The notes: generated from the sequence alone by a model not told the origin. DNA of 64,000 nucleotides from Ideonella sp. MAG2 (GCA_004359425.1 PTEU01000001.1:1721704-1785703), one strand, 5' to 3'; positions 27,720 to 39,673 are shown, numbered from the stretch's first letter. Numbers and translations: made by a program.

Positions 27720-28375
27720 CGGTCTATCCTGTCAATGGGATTGGGCTCGCGCGCTAGCCGTTCATCGGCCTCACGCACAGCAGCACAGAACTCGCGCATC
27801 AGGCCGGCATCTTTGATGCCTTTGGCCTGCTCCACGCCAGAGCTCACGTCAACGGCCCAGGGCCGGACGTGCGTGATCCCATCGATCACGTTTGCAGGAT
27901 TCAACCCACCAGATAAAACGAGGGGAGAGCCCACGTTTGCGGGAATGAGCGACCAATCGAACACCTTTCCAGCGCCACCATAGCCCTCCACATGGGCATC
28001 CAACAGCAGGCCTTGGGCCTGGGGGTAGCGAGTGGCGAAGTCTAGCAAATCGAAACCCGGCGCCATGCGAGCGGCCCGCAGATAGGGCCGGCCTGCAGCC
28101 GCGCAGTCTTCGGGCGACTCATCGCCATGAAACTGCAGCAAGGCATTGGGCGCGGCCTGCAGGCCCTGCGCCACCTCGCTGGCCGTGGCGTTGACGAAGA
28201 GCAGCACCGGCGTCACAAAGGGCGGCAAGCGACGGGCCAATGCGGCGGCACGGTCCGCACTGACGGCCCGAGCGCTCTTGGCGTAGAGCACAAAGCCCAG
28301 CGCGTCTGCACCCGCCGCCACCGCAGCGTCGACGTCGGCCTCGCGGGTCAGGCCGCAAATCTTGATTCGGGTCAT
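27716..28375 (-). CDS. trpF: Phosphoribosylanthranilate isomerase
   Basis: The 219-residue TIM barrel converts N-(5-phosphoribosyl)anthranilate to CdRP. The N-terminal [17 protein letters not shown] carries the catalytic Cys, and the Asp is in [14 protein letters not shown]. The ATG at 28375 overlaps the truA stop by 4 bp, and the end overlaps trpB by 4 bp, so truA-trpF-trpB-trpA are read as one chain of coupled genes. Confidence 0.95.
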   Translation of the reverse strand: MTRIKICGLTREADVDAAVAAGADALGFVLYAKSARAVSADRAAALARRLPPFVTPVLLFVNATASEVAQGLQAAPNALLQFHGDESPEDCAAAGRPYLRAARMAPGFDLLDFATRYPQAQGLLLDAHVEGYGGAGKVFDWSLIPANVGSPLVLSGGLNPANVIDGITHVRPWAVDVSSGVEQAKGIKDAGLMREFCAAVREADERLAREPNPIDRIDR

Positions 28376-29157
28376 GGCAACCAATCCATGGCCGGCGTGT
28401 GTTCCGGCAGTTGAAGGTGAGCGTCGTAGCTCGGGCCCATGAAGTACAGGCCATCGGCCGAAAAGGTAGGCGCAGCGGCGTCACGCGAGCGCGCCGCCAA
28501 CACCTCAGCCATCCACTGGGGCGGGCGGCTGCCCGTGCCCACGGCCACCAAGCAACCCATGATGTTGCGCACCATGTGGTGCAAAAAGGCGACGCCCGCC
28601 ACATCAAAGCGCCAGTAGGCACCGCGCTGCGTGATGGTGATGGCATCCAGCCGTTTGACGGGCGACAGCGCTTGGCAGTCGATGGAGCGAAACGATGAAA
28701 AGTCGTGTTCGCCGATCAGGTGCTGTGCCGCGGCACGCATGGCGTCGCCGTCCAAAGGCTTGAAGACCCAGCCGCAAGCGTGGCGCTCCAGCGCCGGGCG
28801 CACAGGCGACTCCAGCAGCAAGTAGGCATAGCGACGCCGACGCGCCCAATTGCGGGCATGGAAATCTGGCGGCACCACCTGCGCCCACTGCACGGCAATG
28901 TCGCCAGGCAGGTAGCGGTTGGTGCCCCGCACCCACGAAAACAGCTCGCGCTGCAAGGGAGTGTCCAGGTGCACGACTTGGTTCAAGCCATGCACGCCGG
29001 TGTCCGTGCGGCCCGCGCACAGGGTGCTGACGGGCATGGCGGCAAAGGCGCTCAGGGCCTTCTCTAGCTGGTCTTGCACTGTGCGGCCACTGGGCTGGCT
29101 TTGCCACCCATGGTAGGCCTCGCCACGATAGGCCACGCCTAGAGCCAAACGTGTCAA
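28372..29157 (-). CDS. truA: tRNA pseudouridine(38-40) synthase
   Basis: TruA makes pseudouridines 38-40 in tRNA anticodon arms. The catalytic Asp is in LCAGRTDTGVHGLNQ and the core ends GVAFLHHMVRNIMGCLV. An open frame extends to an ATG at 29280, but that extension crosses a strong intrinsic terminator (29178-29211) of the preceding fimV unit. I therefore prefer the TTG at 29157, which gives LTRLALGVAYRGEAYHGWQ and 261 residues, the normal family length, with AGAGG just upstream. Confidence in the gene is high and in the exact start moderate. Confidence 0.9.
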   Translation of the reverse strand: MTRLALGVAYRGEAYHGWQSQPSGRTVQDQLEKALSAFAAMPVSTLCAGRTDTGVHGLNQVVHLDTPLQRELFSWVRGTNRYLPGDIAVQWAQVVPPDFHARNWARRRRYAYLLLESPVRPALERHACGWVFKPLDGDAMRAAAQHLIGEHDFSSFRSIDCQALSPVKRLDAITITQRGAYWRFDVAGVAFLHHMVRNIMGCLVAVGTGSRPPQWMAEVLAARSRDAAAPTFSADGLYFMGPSYDAHLQLPEHTPAMDWLP

Positions 29158-29177
29158 GCCCTCTGGTCGGCCCGATG

Positions 29178-29211
29178 AAAAAACCGCAGCCGGGGCATGG
29201 CCGGGCTGCGG
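29178..29211 (-). terminator. Intrinsic terminator between fimV and truA
   Basis: CCGCAGCC (29184-29191) and GGCTGCGG (29204-29211) form an 8-bp GC-rich stem, followed on the minus strand by six T residues (29178-29183). It lies downstream of the fimV stop at 29267 and sets an upper limit for the truA start. Confidence 0.85.
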
Positions 29212-29266
29212 TGTAGCGGTGAGAGTGGCTGCCGGGTTTGTTCCCGGCGGCAGCTTCAGGTCAGGG

Positions 29267-30208
29267 TCAGCCAAGCTCACTCAGCATGGTTTGGGCCCTG
29301 GTTTTCATGGGGCCGCTGGCCTGGGCGATGACCTCATCGAGCAGGTCTTTGGCACCTTCGATGTCACCAATGCGGCGGAACTCGTCGGCCAATTCCAGCT
29401 TGCGGGCCAGTGGGTCATCACCCTCTTCACCGTCTGCCTCAGGGGCCTGAGGTGCGTCCGGTAACTCCGAAGGCGTGGGCGCGGCGTCGTCTTTCACCGG
29501 GTCGAGGTCCAGCGAAATGTCGCCAAAGTCAAAACCGCTGTCGGCGGCGGGTGCCACAGGGGCTTGCACTTCAGACTGAGCCACAGAGAAGTCCAGGTCA
29601 GGCAGGTCGCCCGGTTTGGTCTCCACGGTGGTGGTGGCGGCTGCCGGTTTGCTGGCAGACCCATCCAGGCCCAACATCATGTCGGGGTCTGCAGGGCGAG
29701 TGGCCTCCAAGCCGGTGTTTTCCGGAGGCATGTCCAAATCGATGTCCAGATCGATGTCCATGTCCCCGTCCAGCCGGGCAGCAGGTTCGTCGGTACCGGG
29801 TGTGAAATCTGTTGCCGGTAAGGTCGGTGATGGGTCGCGCAGGTCGGCAGGGGCCTCCATGGAGGTATCCAGGTCGACTGAGCCGCTGTCCGCATGGCCG
29901 TACAAAGGATTGCCCGCATCAATGCTGCGGCCCATTTCCTGAGCCTTGGCCCAATCATCACCAGAGTCACCCACAGCATCCCTCAACAAGAGTGCTTGGG
30001 ATTCAAAGCCCGCTACATCGGCGCGCTTGGCATAGACCTCCAAGAGCTTGAGGCGAATGGCCGAGCGGTTGGGGTCTGTGCGCAGTGCTTCCTTGAGGAT
30101 TTCTTCGGCCTGAAGGTCGCGGCCATAGGCCAGATACACATCGGCCTCGGCCACTGGGTCCACGTCACCAATAAGACAGCTTGGCTTCAGCAGCGGAGGC
30201 TGCCACAT
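29267..30208 (-). pseudogene. fimV: FimV C-terminal part, out of frame with its N-terminal part
   Basis: The 313-codon frame encodes the FimV C-terminal half. Homology starts near 30178 with IGDVDPVAEADVYLAYGRDL (TPR-like region), then an Asp/Pro/Ala-rich acidic stretch, and ends with the conserved FimV C-terminal domain (LARKLELADEFRRIGDIEGA). FimV is an inner-membrane peptidoglycan-binding protein needed for type IV pilus assembly and polar organisation. Here no start codon with a Shine-Dalgarno precedes the homologous part, and the first ten codons from the ATG at 30208 are an out-of-frame reading of the N-terminal fragment. The central linker and transmembrane helix usual in FimV are absent. 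Confidence 0.8.
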
Positions 30209-31331
30209 TGCCTTGAGACAAGGTCAGCTTGTCCGGTGCAGGCGGTGCTGTTGCGAGCTTGCGATCTTCGACCGCCCCCTGAACCGTGCCCTTGGCCTGG
30301 CGCGGGGACTCTTTAGCTGGTACCGACGGCACCGAGGACGCCAACTGCTGGCGGAAGGCAGCGAAATCTGCGCTGTGAGCCTGAATGACCTTGCGAGCCT
30401 CGGGCCGTGTGACCTCGCCGGCACTGGCGGCGTCCGGCACGTTCAACACCACACCGGCTTTCAAGCGGTTCATGTTGTTGCCAACAAAGGCTTGCGGGTT
30501 GCCTCGGTAGAGCGACACCAGCATCTGATCGACGGACACACCCTCTTGGGCATGGCGCGCGGCAATGGCCGACAAGGTGTCGCCTTGGCGCACTTTGTGT
30601 TTGTCGGCTACTGCTGGGGCCTGGGGCTCAGCGGCTTTGGGCTGTGCCGGGGCTTTAGGCTCGGGTTTGGCTTTCACCCGTGCCGGTGCCTTGGGCACAG
30701 CGGGGGCGACGGGTTCATCCACCACGGGAGCGACGGCCACCGCAGGACGTGCAGGTGCCGCAGCGCTGACCGGCGGAGAGGGCGGGTTCACAGGCGGAAG
30801 CGGCGTGCTCACCACAGGCGCAGCCGACAAGGCCGGTGCCGTCAAGACGGGCGACGGGGGTTCGCTGACGCGCGATGGCGGGTCCACCAGCAAGGTGTAA
30901 GAGCGCTGGAGCTTGCCGCCATTCCAGGCGAAATCCAACACCATGTCCACAAAGGGCTCGGACATGGAGCGCTCACCCGTGATGCGGATCACCGACCGTC
31001 CATCAGCTTTTTTGCTCAACCCTACTTTGGCCCCCACCAGGGCAGCGTTGAAATCCACCCCGGCCGCCCGAAAGGCGTCTGGAGAGGCCAAGCTGGCCCG
31101 CAGCGAAGCGGCTTCATCGGGGCTGATGCTGGTGATGTCCACCTCAGCACGCAAGGGCTCACCCAGCGAGGACTGCACCGAGAGTCTGCCCAAGCTCAGC
31201 GCCGAAGCGCCCGAGTGAACCAATAACAAAGCTGCGGCGGCGACTGCCGACAACATAGGCCTACCGGCCGTAATCAAGGGGTGTTTCAAGGCGTCTCCCA
31301 AACGCGACCGGCGAGACTGATCTTCCGACAT
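30165..31331 (-). pseudogene. fimV: FimV N-terminal part with LysM domain, prematurely stopped
   Basis: The 388-codon frame starts with a signal or membrane segment (about residues 26-45), then the FimV N-terminal domain (SLGRLSVQSSLGEPLRAEVD), a Pro/Ala/Val-rich linker (about 150-240) and a LysM peptidoglycan-binding domain (KVRQGDTLSAIAARHAQEGV, about 243-300). It reads to ASAAEAKLS and then stops at 30165 in sequence that belongs to the C-terminal half in another frame. Family FimV proteins are usually 850-950 residues; both parts together give about 700, so some 150 or more codons, including the TM helix, appear lost together with the frame. It lies between asd and truA, the standard location. 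Confidence 0.8.
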
Positions 31332-31539
31332 GGAGATTCAGGCTCGCCAACAACGGTCTTCCGCGCACACCTGCCCCAACCCACGGGCAAGCCTGCAAAG
31401 AAAACACCATAGCATCAAGCATATAGCCTGCCAAGCTCATGTGTCACATGATGCCGTGACGAGGTTCACTGTGTGTCGCGCTCACCGACGCCCTGTTGTC
31501 CTTGGACAACGGGCGCTAGTGCTTGCCAGGACTGAGGTT

Positions 31540-32667
31540 TCAGGCGTCGAGCAGGATGCGCAGCATGCGGCGCAGCGGCTCGGCAGCGCCCCAGAGCAAT
31601 TGGTCACCAATCGTAAACGCGCCCACATATTCGGGGCCCATGGCCAGTTTGCGGATGCGGCCGACCGGGATGGTCATGGTGCCCGTCACCGCCACCGGGG
31701 TCAGATCTTTGATCGTGGCCTCGCGGGTGTTGGGGACGACCTTGGCCCAAGGGTTGTCGGCGGCGATCATGGCTTCGATGTCCGCGACCGGCACGTCCTT
31801 CTTGAGCTTGAAGGTCAGCGCCTGGCTGTGGCAGCGCATGGCGCCCACGCGCACGCAGAAGCCATCGACCGGGATGGGCGCAGAGCCGAAGCCTTCGCCC
31901 ATGCCCAGAATCTTATTGGTCTCGGCCATGCCCTTCCATTCTTCCTTGGACTGGCCGTTGCCTAAATCCTTGTCGATCCAAGGGATGAGTGAGCCGCCCA
32001 GCGGCACGCCAAAGTTGGCCGTCTCTTCGGCCGACAAGCTGCGCTGCTTGGCGATGACCTGGCGGTCGATCTCCAAAATCGCGCTCTTGGGGTCGTCCAG
32101 CAAGGCCCGCACCGACGCATTCAGGGTGCCGTACTGCGTCAGCAGCTCGCGCATGTGCTGCGCGCCGCCGCCAGAGGCTGCCTGGTAGGTCTGGGTGGAC
32201 ATCCACTCGACCAAGCCGGCCTTGTACAGCGCGCCCACGCCCATCAGCATGCAGCTGACGGTGCAGTTGCCGCCGACCCAGTTCTTGCCGCCAGCGCTCA
32301 AGGCATTCTTGATGACCGGCATGTTGACGGGGTCGAGAATGATGACGGCATCCTTCTCCATGCGCAGGGTCGAGGCGGCGTCAATCCAGTGGCCCGTCCA
32401 GCCCTCAGCACGCAGCTTGGGGAAGACGGCGGTGGTGTAGTCGCCACCTTGCGCGGTAATGATGATGTCGCAGCGCTTCAAAGCGGCGATGTCATACGCG
32501 TCTTGCAGCGTGGTTTCGTTCTTCGCCATAGCGGGTGCCTTGCCGCCCGAGTTGGACGTGGAGAAGAACAGGGGTTCGATGAGATCGAAGTCGCGCTCAG
32601 CGACCATGCGGTCCATCAACACAGAGCCGACCATGCCGCGCCAGCCGACCAAACCTACGAGTGCCAT
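31540..32667 (-). CDS. asd: Aspartate-semialdehyde dehydrogenase
   Basis: The 375-residue enzyme reduces aspartyl phosphate to aspartate semialdehyde for lysine, threonine, methionine and diaminopimelate. It starts [20 protein letters not shown], the NADP-binding loop of the Gram-negative Asd group, and carries the catalytic Cys in [13 protein letters not shown]. Length is normal. It sits 86 bp downstream of leuB; the 208-bp gap to fimV holds no gene I can see. Confidence 0.96.
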   Translation of the reverse strand: MALVGLVGWRGMVGSVLMDRMVAERDFDLIEPLFFSTSNSGGKAPAMAKNETTLQDAYDIAALKRCDIIITAQGGDYTTAVFPKLRAEGWTGHWIDAASTLRMEKDAVIILDPVNMPVIKNALSAGGKNWVGGNCTVSCMLMGVGALYKAGLVEWMSTQTYQAASGGGAQHMRELLTQYGTLNASVRALLDDPKSAILEIDRQVIAKQRSLSAEETANFGVPLGGSLIPWIDKDLGNGQSKEEWKGMAETNKILGMGEGFGSAPIPVDGFCVRVGAMRCHSQALTFKLKKDVPVADIEAMIAADNPWAKVVPNTREATIKDLTPVAVTGTMTIPVGRIRKLAMGPEYVGAFTIGDQLLWGAAEPLRRMLRILLDA

Positions 32668-32753
32668 TTTCAGATTCCTTGAAAATTCCCAGACCCTTGA
32701 TCCCCGGCTCGTATCGCCGGGTCCAGGGGTTGGGGCGAGACGAAACCGAGCGA

Positions 32754-33845
32754 TCAGCTCTTGGTAATGGTTTTACCGGTGATGGCCGCAACCACGGCAT
32801 CACCCATCTCGCGCGTGCTCACCTTCTGGGTGCCGTCGCTCCAAATATCAGCGGTGCGCAAGCCCGCAGACAGCACAGCACGGACGGCCGACTCGATACG
32901 GTCGGCAGCCTCAGGCTGTTGGAGTGAGAAACGGAGCATCATGGCAGCAGACAGTATTGTAGCCAGTGGGTTTGCAATACCCTTACCAGCGATGTCGGGC
33001 GCACTGCCGTGGCTGGGCTCATACAAACCTTGGTTCTGGGCGTTCAGTGAGGCCGACGGCAGCATGCCGATGGATCCGGTCAACATGGCCGCTTCGTCTG
33101 ACAAGATGTCGCCAAACATATTGCCGGTGAAGACCACGTCGAACTTCTTGGGCGCGCGCACCAGTTGCATGGCGGCGTTGTCCACGTACATGTGCTCCAA
33201 CTCGACGTCGGGGTACTCTTTGTGGACCTCAGTGACCACGTCCTTCCAGAACTGGAAGGTCTCCAGCACATTGGCCTTGTCCACGCTGGTCACCTTCTTG
33301 CTGCGCTTGCGCGCCGCTTGGAAGGCCACGTGGGCAATCCGCTCGATCTCCGGGCGGCTGTAGCGCATGGTGTCAAACGCCTCTTCGGCGCCGGGGAAGT
33401 GCCCATCGGTGGCGATGCGACGGCCACGCGGCTGGCCAAAGTAGATGTCGCCCGTCAGCTCGCGGATGATGAGAATGTCGAGACCTGCGACCAACTCGGG
33501 CTTAAGGCTGGAGGCATGCGTGAGCTGCTCGTAGCACAGGGCTGGGCGGAAGTTGGCAAACAGGCCCAACTCCTTGCGCAGGCCCAAAATGGCCTGCTCG
33601 GGGCGCAGGCGGCGCTCCAGCGTGTCGTACTTCCAATCACCTACCGCGCCAAAAAGGATGGCGTCTGCAGCCTTGGCCAGCGCCAAGGTGCTCTCAGGCA
33701 GGGGGTGACCATGCGCCTCATAGGCAGCACCGCCAACCTTAGCTTCTTCCATCTCAAAAGGCAGGTCCAGCACGTTCAACACGCGCACGGCCTCCGCCAC
33801 GATCTCGGTTCCGATGCCGTCACCCGGCAGCACTGCAATCTTCAT
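32754..33845 (-). CDS. leuB: 3-isopropylmalate dehydrogenase
   Basis: The 363-residue enzyme oxidises 3-isopropylmalate in leucine synthesis. Typical segments are [15 protein letters not shown] at the start, [15 protein letters not shown]-like [18 protein letters not shown], the catalytic Tyr in [12 protein letters not shown], and [14 protein letters not shown]. The ATG at 33845 gives the family start [10 protein letters not shown]; an in-frame ATG 9 bp upstream is possible. It follows leuD by 30 bp. Confidence 0.95.
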   Translation of the reverse strand: MKIAVLPGDGIGTEIVAEAVRVLNVLDLPFEMEEAKVGGAAYEAHGHPLPESTLALAKAADAILFGAVGDWKYDTLERRLRPEQAILGLRKELGLFANFRPALCYEQLTHASSLKPELVAGLDILIIRELTGDIYFGQPRGRRIATDGHFPGAEEAFDTMRYSRPEIERIAHVAFQAARKRSKKVTSVDKANVLETFQFWKDVVTEVHKEYPDVELEHMYVDNAAMQLVRAPKKFDVVFTGNMFGDILSDEAAMLTGSIGMLPSASLNAQNQGLYEPSHGSAPDIAGKGIANPLATILSAAMMLRFSLQQPEAADRIESAVRAVLSAGLRTADIWSDGTQKVSTREMGDAVVAAITGKTITKS

Positions 33846-33875
33846 CGCCATCACTCGTCTCTCAAAAAAATGGAA

Positions 33876-34526
33876 TCAGCCGACCAAGCGAGTCGCCAGC
33901 CAAGGCATCTTGGCCAAGCGCTCGGCTTCATAGGCCTTGATCTTGTCGGCATGGCGCAGCGTCAGGCCAATGTCGTCAAAACCATTGACCAAGCAGTACT
34001 TGCGGAAGGCCTGCACCTCGAAAGGCAGTTCCGTGCCGTCGGCCTTGATCACCGCCTGACGCGGCAGATCAATCGTCAACTGATAGCCCGGGAAGGCATG
34101 CACCTCGTCGAACAATGCGGCGACTTGCGACTCTGACAAGGCGATGGGCAGCACGCCGTTCTTGAAGCAGTTGTTGAAGAAGATGTCGGCAAAGCTGGGG
34201 GCGATGATGGCTCTAAAGCCATATTGCTCCAGCGCCCAGGGCGCGTGCTCGCGGCTGGAGCCACAGCCAAAGTTGTTGCGCGCCAAGAGCACGCTGGCGC
34301 CTTGGTAGCGCGGCTGGTTGAGCACGAAATCGGGGTTGGGCTTGCGGGTGGCAGGGTCCTGGCCGGGCTCGCCCGCATCCAGGTAGCGCCATTCGTCAAA
34401 CAGGTTGGGGCCAAAGCCCGTACGCTTGATCGACTTCAGGAATTGCTTCGGGATGATGGCGTCGGTGTCAACGTTCTCACGGTCCATCGGGGCCACCAGG
34501 CCCTTGTGCAGGGTGAATGCTTGCAT
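33876..34526 (-). CDS. leuD: 3-isopropylmalate dehydratase small subunit
   Basis: The 216-residue LeuD pairs with LeuC to isomerise 2-isopropylmalate to 3-isopropylmalate. Features are [21 protein letters not shown] near the start and [14 protein letters not shown] in the swivel domain. The ATG at 34526 is the family start [11 protein letters not shown]. It is intact, although its partner leuC is disrupted. The entericidin gene ends 4 bp upstream of its start. Confidence 0.95.
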   Translation of the reverse strand: MQAFTLHKGLVAPMDRENVDTDAIIPKQFLKSIKRTGFGPNLFDEWRYLDAGEPGQDPATRKPNPDFVLNQPRYQGASVLLARNNFGCGSSREHAPWALEQYGFRAIIAPSFADIFFNNCFKNGVLPIALSESQVAALFDEVHAFPGYQLTIDLPRQAVIKADGTELPFEVQAFRKYCLVNGFDDIGLTLRHADKIKAYEAERLAKMPWLATRLVG

Positions 34527-34530
34527 GGTC

Positions 34531-34662
34531 TTATTTCTTCTTGGCGGCGCCTTCCAGCGACTCACCAGCTTTTTGAATGTCTTTGCCCAGGCCTTCCATG
34601 GTGTTGCAGCCGGCCAGAGCCGCCAGCACCACGGTCAAGATCAATGCAGTGAACTTGCGCAT
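34531..34662 (-). CDS. Entericidin A/B-family small lipoprotein
   Basis: This 43-residue lipoprotein starts [20 protein letters not shown], where the lipobox LAGC predicts acylation of Cys19, and continues with a short helical tail [20 protein letters not shown]. This is the layout of entericidin (EcnA/B) proteins, small cell-envelope lipoproteins implicated in a toxin/antidote pair in enterics. AGGAG-like AAGGAG lies just before the ATG. Its place between leuC and leuD is a recurring arrangement in Burkholderiales. Function here is not inferable. Confidence 0.88.
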   Translation of the reverse strand: MRKFTALILTVVLAALAGCNTMEGLGKDIQKAGESLEGAAKKK

Positions 34663-34693
34663 GAAAAGACTCCTTGATTAAAAGAGGGTCGCA

Positions 34694-34852
34694 GAGCCTG
34701 TGAAGTACTCTGGCGCGGCCGAGCGGGCGTCCGAAACGGGGTTGGTCTAGGCGCAAAGCACAGCCGTAGCTCGTGCTACGGCGAGCATTTGCAACGACGA
34801 GCAGCATCGTTTGGGGCGATTGAGCGGGCGCGTTGGAGTATTTCACAGGCTC
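34694..34852. repeat. MITE-like 159-bp imperfect palindrome at the leuC stop
   Basis: The element starts GAGCCTGTGAAGTACTC and ends with the inverted GAGTATTTCACAGGCTC, a 17-bp terminal inverted repeat with one mismatch. The interior continues as an imperfect palindrome with a perfect hairpin CCGTAGC-TCGT-GCTACGG. Its right end abuts the leuC TAA at 34853-34855 exactly. It encodes nothing that I recognise. It may be a non-autonomous mobile element or an RNA hairpin between leuC and the entericidin gene. Confidence 0.75.
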
Positions 34853-35436
34853 TTAGGCCACGCGACGGACGTCCACAAAGTGGCCGGCCATCGCCGCCGC
34901 AGCCGCCATGGCTGGGCTGACCAAGTGGGTGCGGCCACCGGCACCTTGGCGGCCTTCAAAGTTGCGGTTGCTGGTGGAGGCGCAGCGCTCGCCGGGCTCC
35001 AGGCGGTCGGCGTTCATGGCCAAGCACATGCTGCAGCCCGGCTCGCGCCATTCAAACCCCGCGGCCTTGAAGACTTTGTCCAAGCCTTCGGCTTCGGCCT
35101 GCGCCTTGACCAAGCCTGAGCCCGGCACCACCAGCGCCAGCTTGACGTTGGCGGCAATGCGGCCACCCACGCGCTTGACCACCTCAGCGGCCTCGCGCAT
35201 GTCCTCAATGCGGCTGTTGGTGCAAGAGCCGATGAAGACCTTGTCGATGCGCACATCGGCCAGCGCCTTGTTGGGCTCCAGGGCCATGTACTGCAGCGCA
35301 CGCTCGATGGCACCGCGCTTGACGGCGTCCTTCTCTTTGTCGGGATCCGGCACCCGGTCTTCGATGGACAGCACCATCTCCGGGCTGGTGCCCCAGGTGA
35401 CTTGGGGCTTGATCTGAGCCGCATCCAACTCGACCA
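34853..35436 (-). pseudogene. leuC: LeuC C-terminal part (after internal deletion and frameshift)
   Basis: From [20 protein letters not shown] to the end HFVDVRRVA this frame is a well-conserved LeuC C-terminus of about 194 residues. The iron-sulfur cysteines are retained: [13 protein letters not shown] and [15 protein letters not shown]. It has no start codon of its own in homologous sequence. It is out of frame with the N-terminal part that precedes it, and roughly 120 residues expected between the two parts of a 470-residue LeuC are absent. Confidence 0.82.
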
Positions 35437-35907
35437 TTGGGTGGCCAAGACATGCTCGACCTCTGAGGTGCCAATGCCGTGGGCCAGCGCACCAAAAGCG
35501 CCATGGGTGGACGTATGGCTGTCGCCGCACACCACCGTCATGCCAGGCAGCGTAGCGCCTTGCTCGGGGCCAATGACGTGAACAATGCCTTGGCGCACAT
35601 CGTTCATCTTGAACTGGGTCACGCCGTGGCGGTCGCAGTTGGCGTCCAGGGTGTCCACCTGCAGCTTGGAGATGGGGTCGGCAATGCCTTGGCTGCGGTC
35701 GGTGGTCGGCACGTTGTGGTCGCTGACGGCCAAGTTGGCCGAGAGCCGCCAGATCTTGCGCCCCGCCATCTCCAGGCCCTCAAATGCCTGTGGGCTGGTG
35801 ACCTCATGCACCAGGTGGCGGTCGATGTAGAGCGTGGCGGTGCCGTCTTCTTCGGTGTGGACGACGTGCTCGTCCCACAGCTTGTCGTAAAGGGTGCGTG
35901 CGGTCAT
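35437..35907 (-). pseudogene. leuC: LeuC N-terminal part (before internal deletion)
   Basis: The frame begins [20 protein letters not shown] and is normal LeuC through [20 protein letters not shown] and [10 protein letters not shown] (residue 157), where homology ends at about 35437. Past this point the frame runs on as non-homologous residues to 35014. LeuC is the large, [4Fe-4S]-bearing subunit of isopropylmalate isomerase, so the locus as written would not support leucine synthesis. Both parts keep good coding sequence, so the lesion is either very recent or an assembly error. Confidence 0.82.
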
Positions 35908-36223
35908 GGCGGAAGATTGTCTGCAGTGATCGGGGTGGGCACACCAACATCATGGCTGGGGGCGCCCGACCCCGGATTGTCGGCTTTTTCAGCGAACGCG
36001 CGGCCGACTCCTGTGAAGGAGGCAGCCGAGTTGCCGAAGGGTGCGATGTGCGTGCAGTCCGTTCTGTCCTTCCGCACGCCGCTCAAGCCACTGTGGTCAA
36101 GCGATCAAGGGTGGTGGGTATTGAAGGCCGGTAAGCCCAGGCTCTGCATGCACATCACAGAACAAATGATGCGCGAAGGCTGCCCGCGGCGCACACGGGG
36201 ATTGTGAAGCAAGGCTTCGCGAA
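35908..36223. other. Intergenic region upstream of leuC
   Basis: These 316 bp separate leuC from the LysR gene. Short open frames exist on both strands but none has a Shine-Dalgarno, a recognisable domain or codon use like its neighbours. The region should contain the leu promoter. I see no clear -35/-10 pair, and the only distinct structure is the LysR end hairpin at its right edge. Confidence 0.5.
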
Positions 36224-36233
36224 TCACGAAGCC
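36213..36233 (-). terminator. Hairpin at the LysR stop codon
   Basis: GGCTTCG (36213-36219) and CGAAGCC (36227-36233) form a perfect 7-bp stem spanning the LysR stop at 36224-36226. On the minus strand only a weak TTGCTTC tract follows, so terminator function is uncertain. Confidence 0.42.
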
Positions 36234-37192
36234 TGCATCTCGCCGGCCTGCACCAGTGCTTCGACAAAACGCTGGACCACCGCCGGCAGCGGCGGTGCTG
36301 GCGCAGGCCCACCTGCACCGCCCTCGGTGGCCGGTGCGCCGCTGTGGGTCACATCGCGCGCCGCAATCAGATAGCGGCGGCTGGCCCAGGGCTCGTCCAG
36401 GGGCAAGACCTCAATGGCAAACAGGCTGGTAAAGCGTCGGGCCACCGCCTCGGGCAACACGGCCACCCCCAGACCCGCCCCCACCAACTGGGCAATCGCA
36501 TCAAAGCCCCGCACCTGCAGGCGCGCATTCAGGGTGCGCCCGCGCTCCAAAGCGCGCTGCAACATCAACTCATGCACCGAAGCCCCGATGTGCAGGCCCA
36601 CCATGTCAAAGTCCAGCAAAGCCTCAAAGCTGACACCGGCTGCGCCCTGAAAGTTGCGAGCCAGCACATGCCCTTTGGGCACCAGGGCCACCAAGCGGCC
36701 TGGGCGATAGGGCCAGGTCAGCAGGTGCTTGTCTCGCAGCGGGGGCGCAAACACGCCCACGTCGGCCCGCCCCTCCGCCACTGCCGTCTGCACCTCGGCG
36801 CTGGTCAAGTCTTCCAAGCTGATGCGGATTTGCGGATGGGCCCTCGCAAAGGCAGCCAAATCGCCCGGCAAGCATTCGGCAATCGCCCCGGCATTGGCCG
36901 CGATGCGCAAATGGCCCTTGATGCCCCGGCTGAACTCCATCACCTCGCTCTCCAGCGCGTGCAAAGAGGCATTAAGGCTGCGAATGTGCCGGACCAAGGC
37001 ACGTCCGGCCTCGGTGGGTTCCACACCCCGGGCGCGACGCTCAAACAGCTTCACCCCCAGCCGGGTCTCCAAATCGCTCAGGCGTTTGGAGGCGGCGGCC
37101 AAGGCCAAGTGCTCACGCTCGGCCGCTCGGGTGATGCTGCGCGACTCGGCAATCGCCAACACCAAGTTGAGCGTGGTTAAGTCATGACGCAT
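36224..37192 (-). CDS. LysR family transcriptional regulator
   Basis: The 322-residue protein has an N-terminal winged HTH (residues about 4-63: LVLAIAESRSITRAAEREHL, AASKRLSDLETRLGVKLFER) and a LysR substrate-binding domain (about 90-295). A Gly/Ala/Pro-rich insert (GGAGGPAPAPPLP) precedes the last helix. The ATG at 37192 gives the usual start RHDLTTLNLVLAIAES. It lies between leuC and icd on the same strand; the effector and targets are unknown, and leucine genes or icd are only candidates by proximity. Confidence 0.9.
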   Translation of the reverse strand: MRHDLTTLNLVLAIAESRSITRAAEREHLALAAASKRLSDLETRLGVKLFERRARGVEPTEAGRALVRHIRSLNASLHALESEVMEFSRGIKGHLRIAANAGAIAECLPGDLAAFARAHPQIRISLEDLTSAEVQTAVAEGRADVGVFAPPLRDKHLLTWPYRPGRLVALVPKGHVLARNFQGAAGVSFEALLDFDMVGLHIGASVHELMLQRALERGRTLNARLQVRGFDAIAQLVGAGLGVAVLPEAVARRFTSLFAIEVLPLDEPWASRRYLIAARDVTHSGAPATEGGAGGPAPAPPLPAVVQRFVEALVQAGEMQAS

Positions 37193-37230
37193 GGCAGAAG
37201 TGCCTGTAGCAAGGACATTGCAGGGACAAA

Positions 37231-37252
37231 AAGGCCACCCGAAGGTGGCCTT
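37231..37252 (-). terminator. Intrinsic terminator after icd
   Basis: AAGGCCACC-CGAA-GGTGGCCTT is a perfect 9-bp stem with a tetraloop, followed on the minus strand by a short T run (TTTTTG counting the end of the stem). It lies 25 bp after the icd stop and 39 bp before the LysR start. Confidence 0.8.
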
Positions 37253-37276
37253 GCACGACAAAAGCGCTGAGGTCGA

Positions 37277-39511
<2,235 letters not shown>

Positions 39512-39673
39512 GGCGTTGCTCCGGCTTGTGAATGTGAAGTGAAACGGGCCACGTGTCTCAGCTCGGCCCACTCAAGACGATGCCGGATTTTGCTTTCGTA
39601 CACCTGTCCGGATTTCATTTTTTGGGCCTCACATCTCACGATGCGAAAAATATACCCTATTCCATCAAGAAAA

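Noticed and set aside
26457-27983. A 508-codon plus-strand frame opposite trpB and trpF
   Set aside because: It is the antisense of conserved, overlapping trp genes and has no recognisable domain or Shine-Dalgarno.
29267-31331. fimV broken only by a one-base sequencing error
   Set aside because: Restoring the frame would still leave LysM and C-terminal halves joined without the TM segment and linker, so a larger loss is needed.
35908-36223. Small open frames upstream of leuC as a gene or leader peptide
   Set aside because: None has a Shine-Dalgarno or a run of Leu codons followed by attenuator stems.
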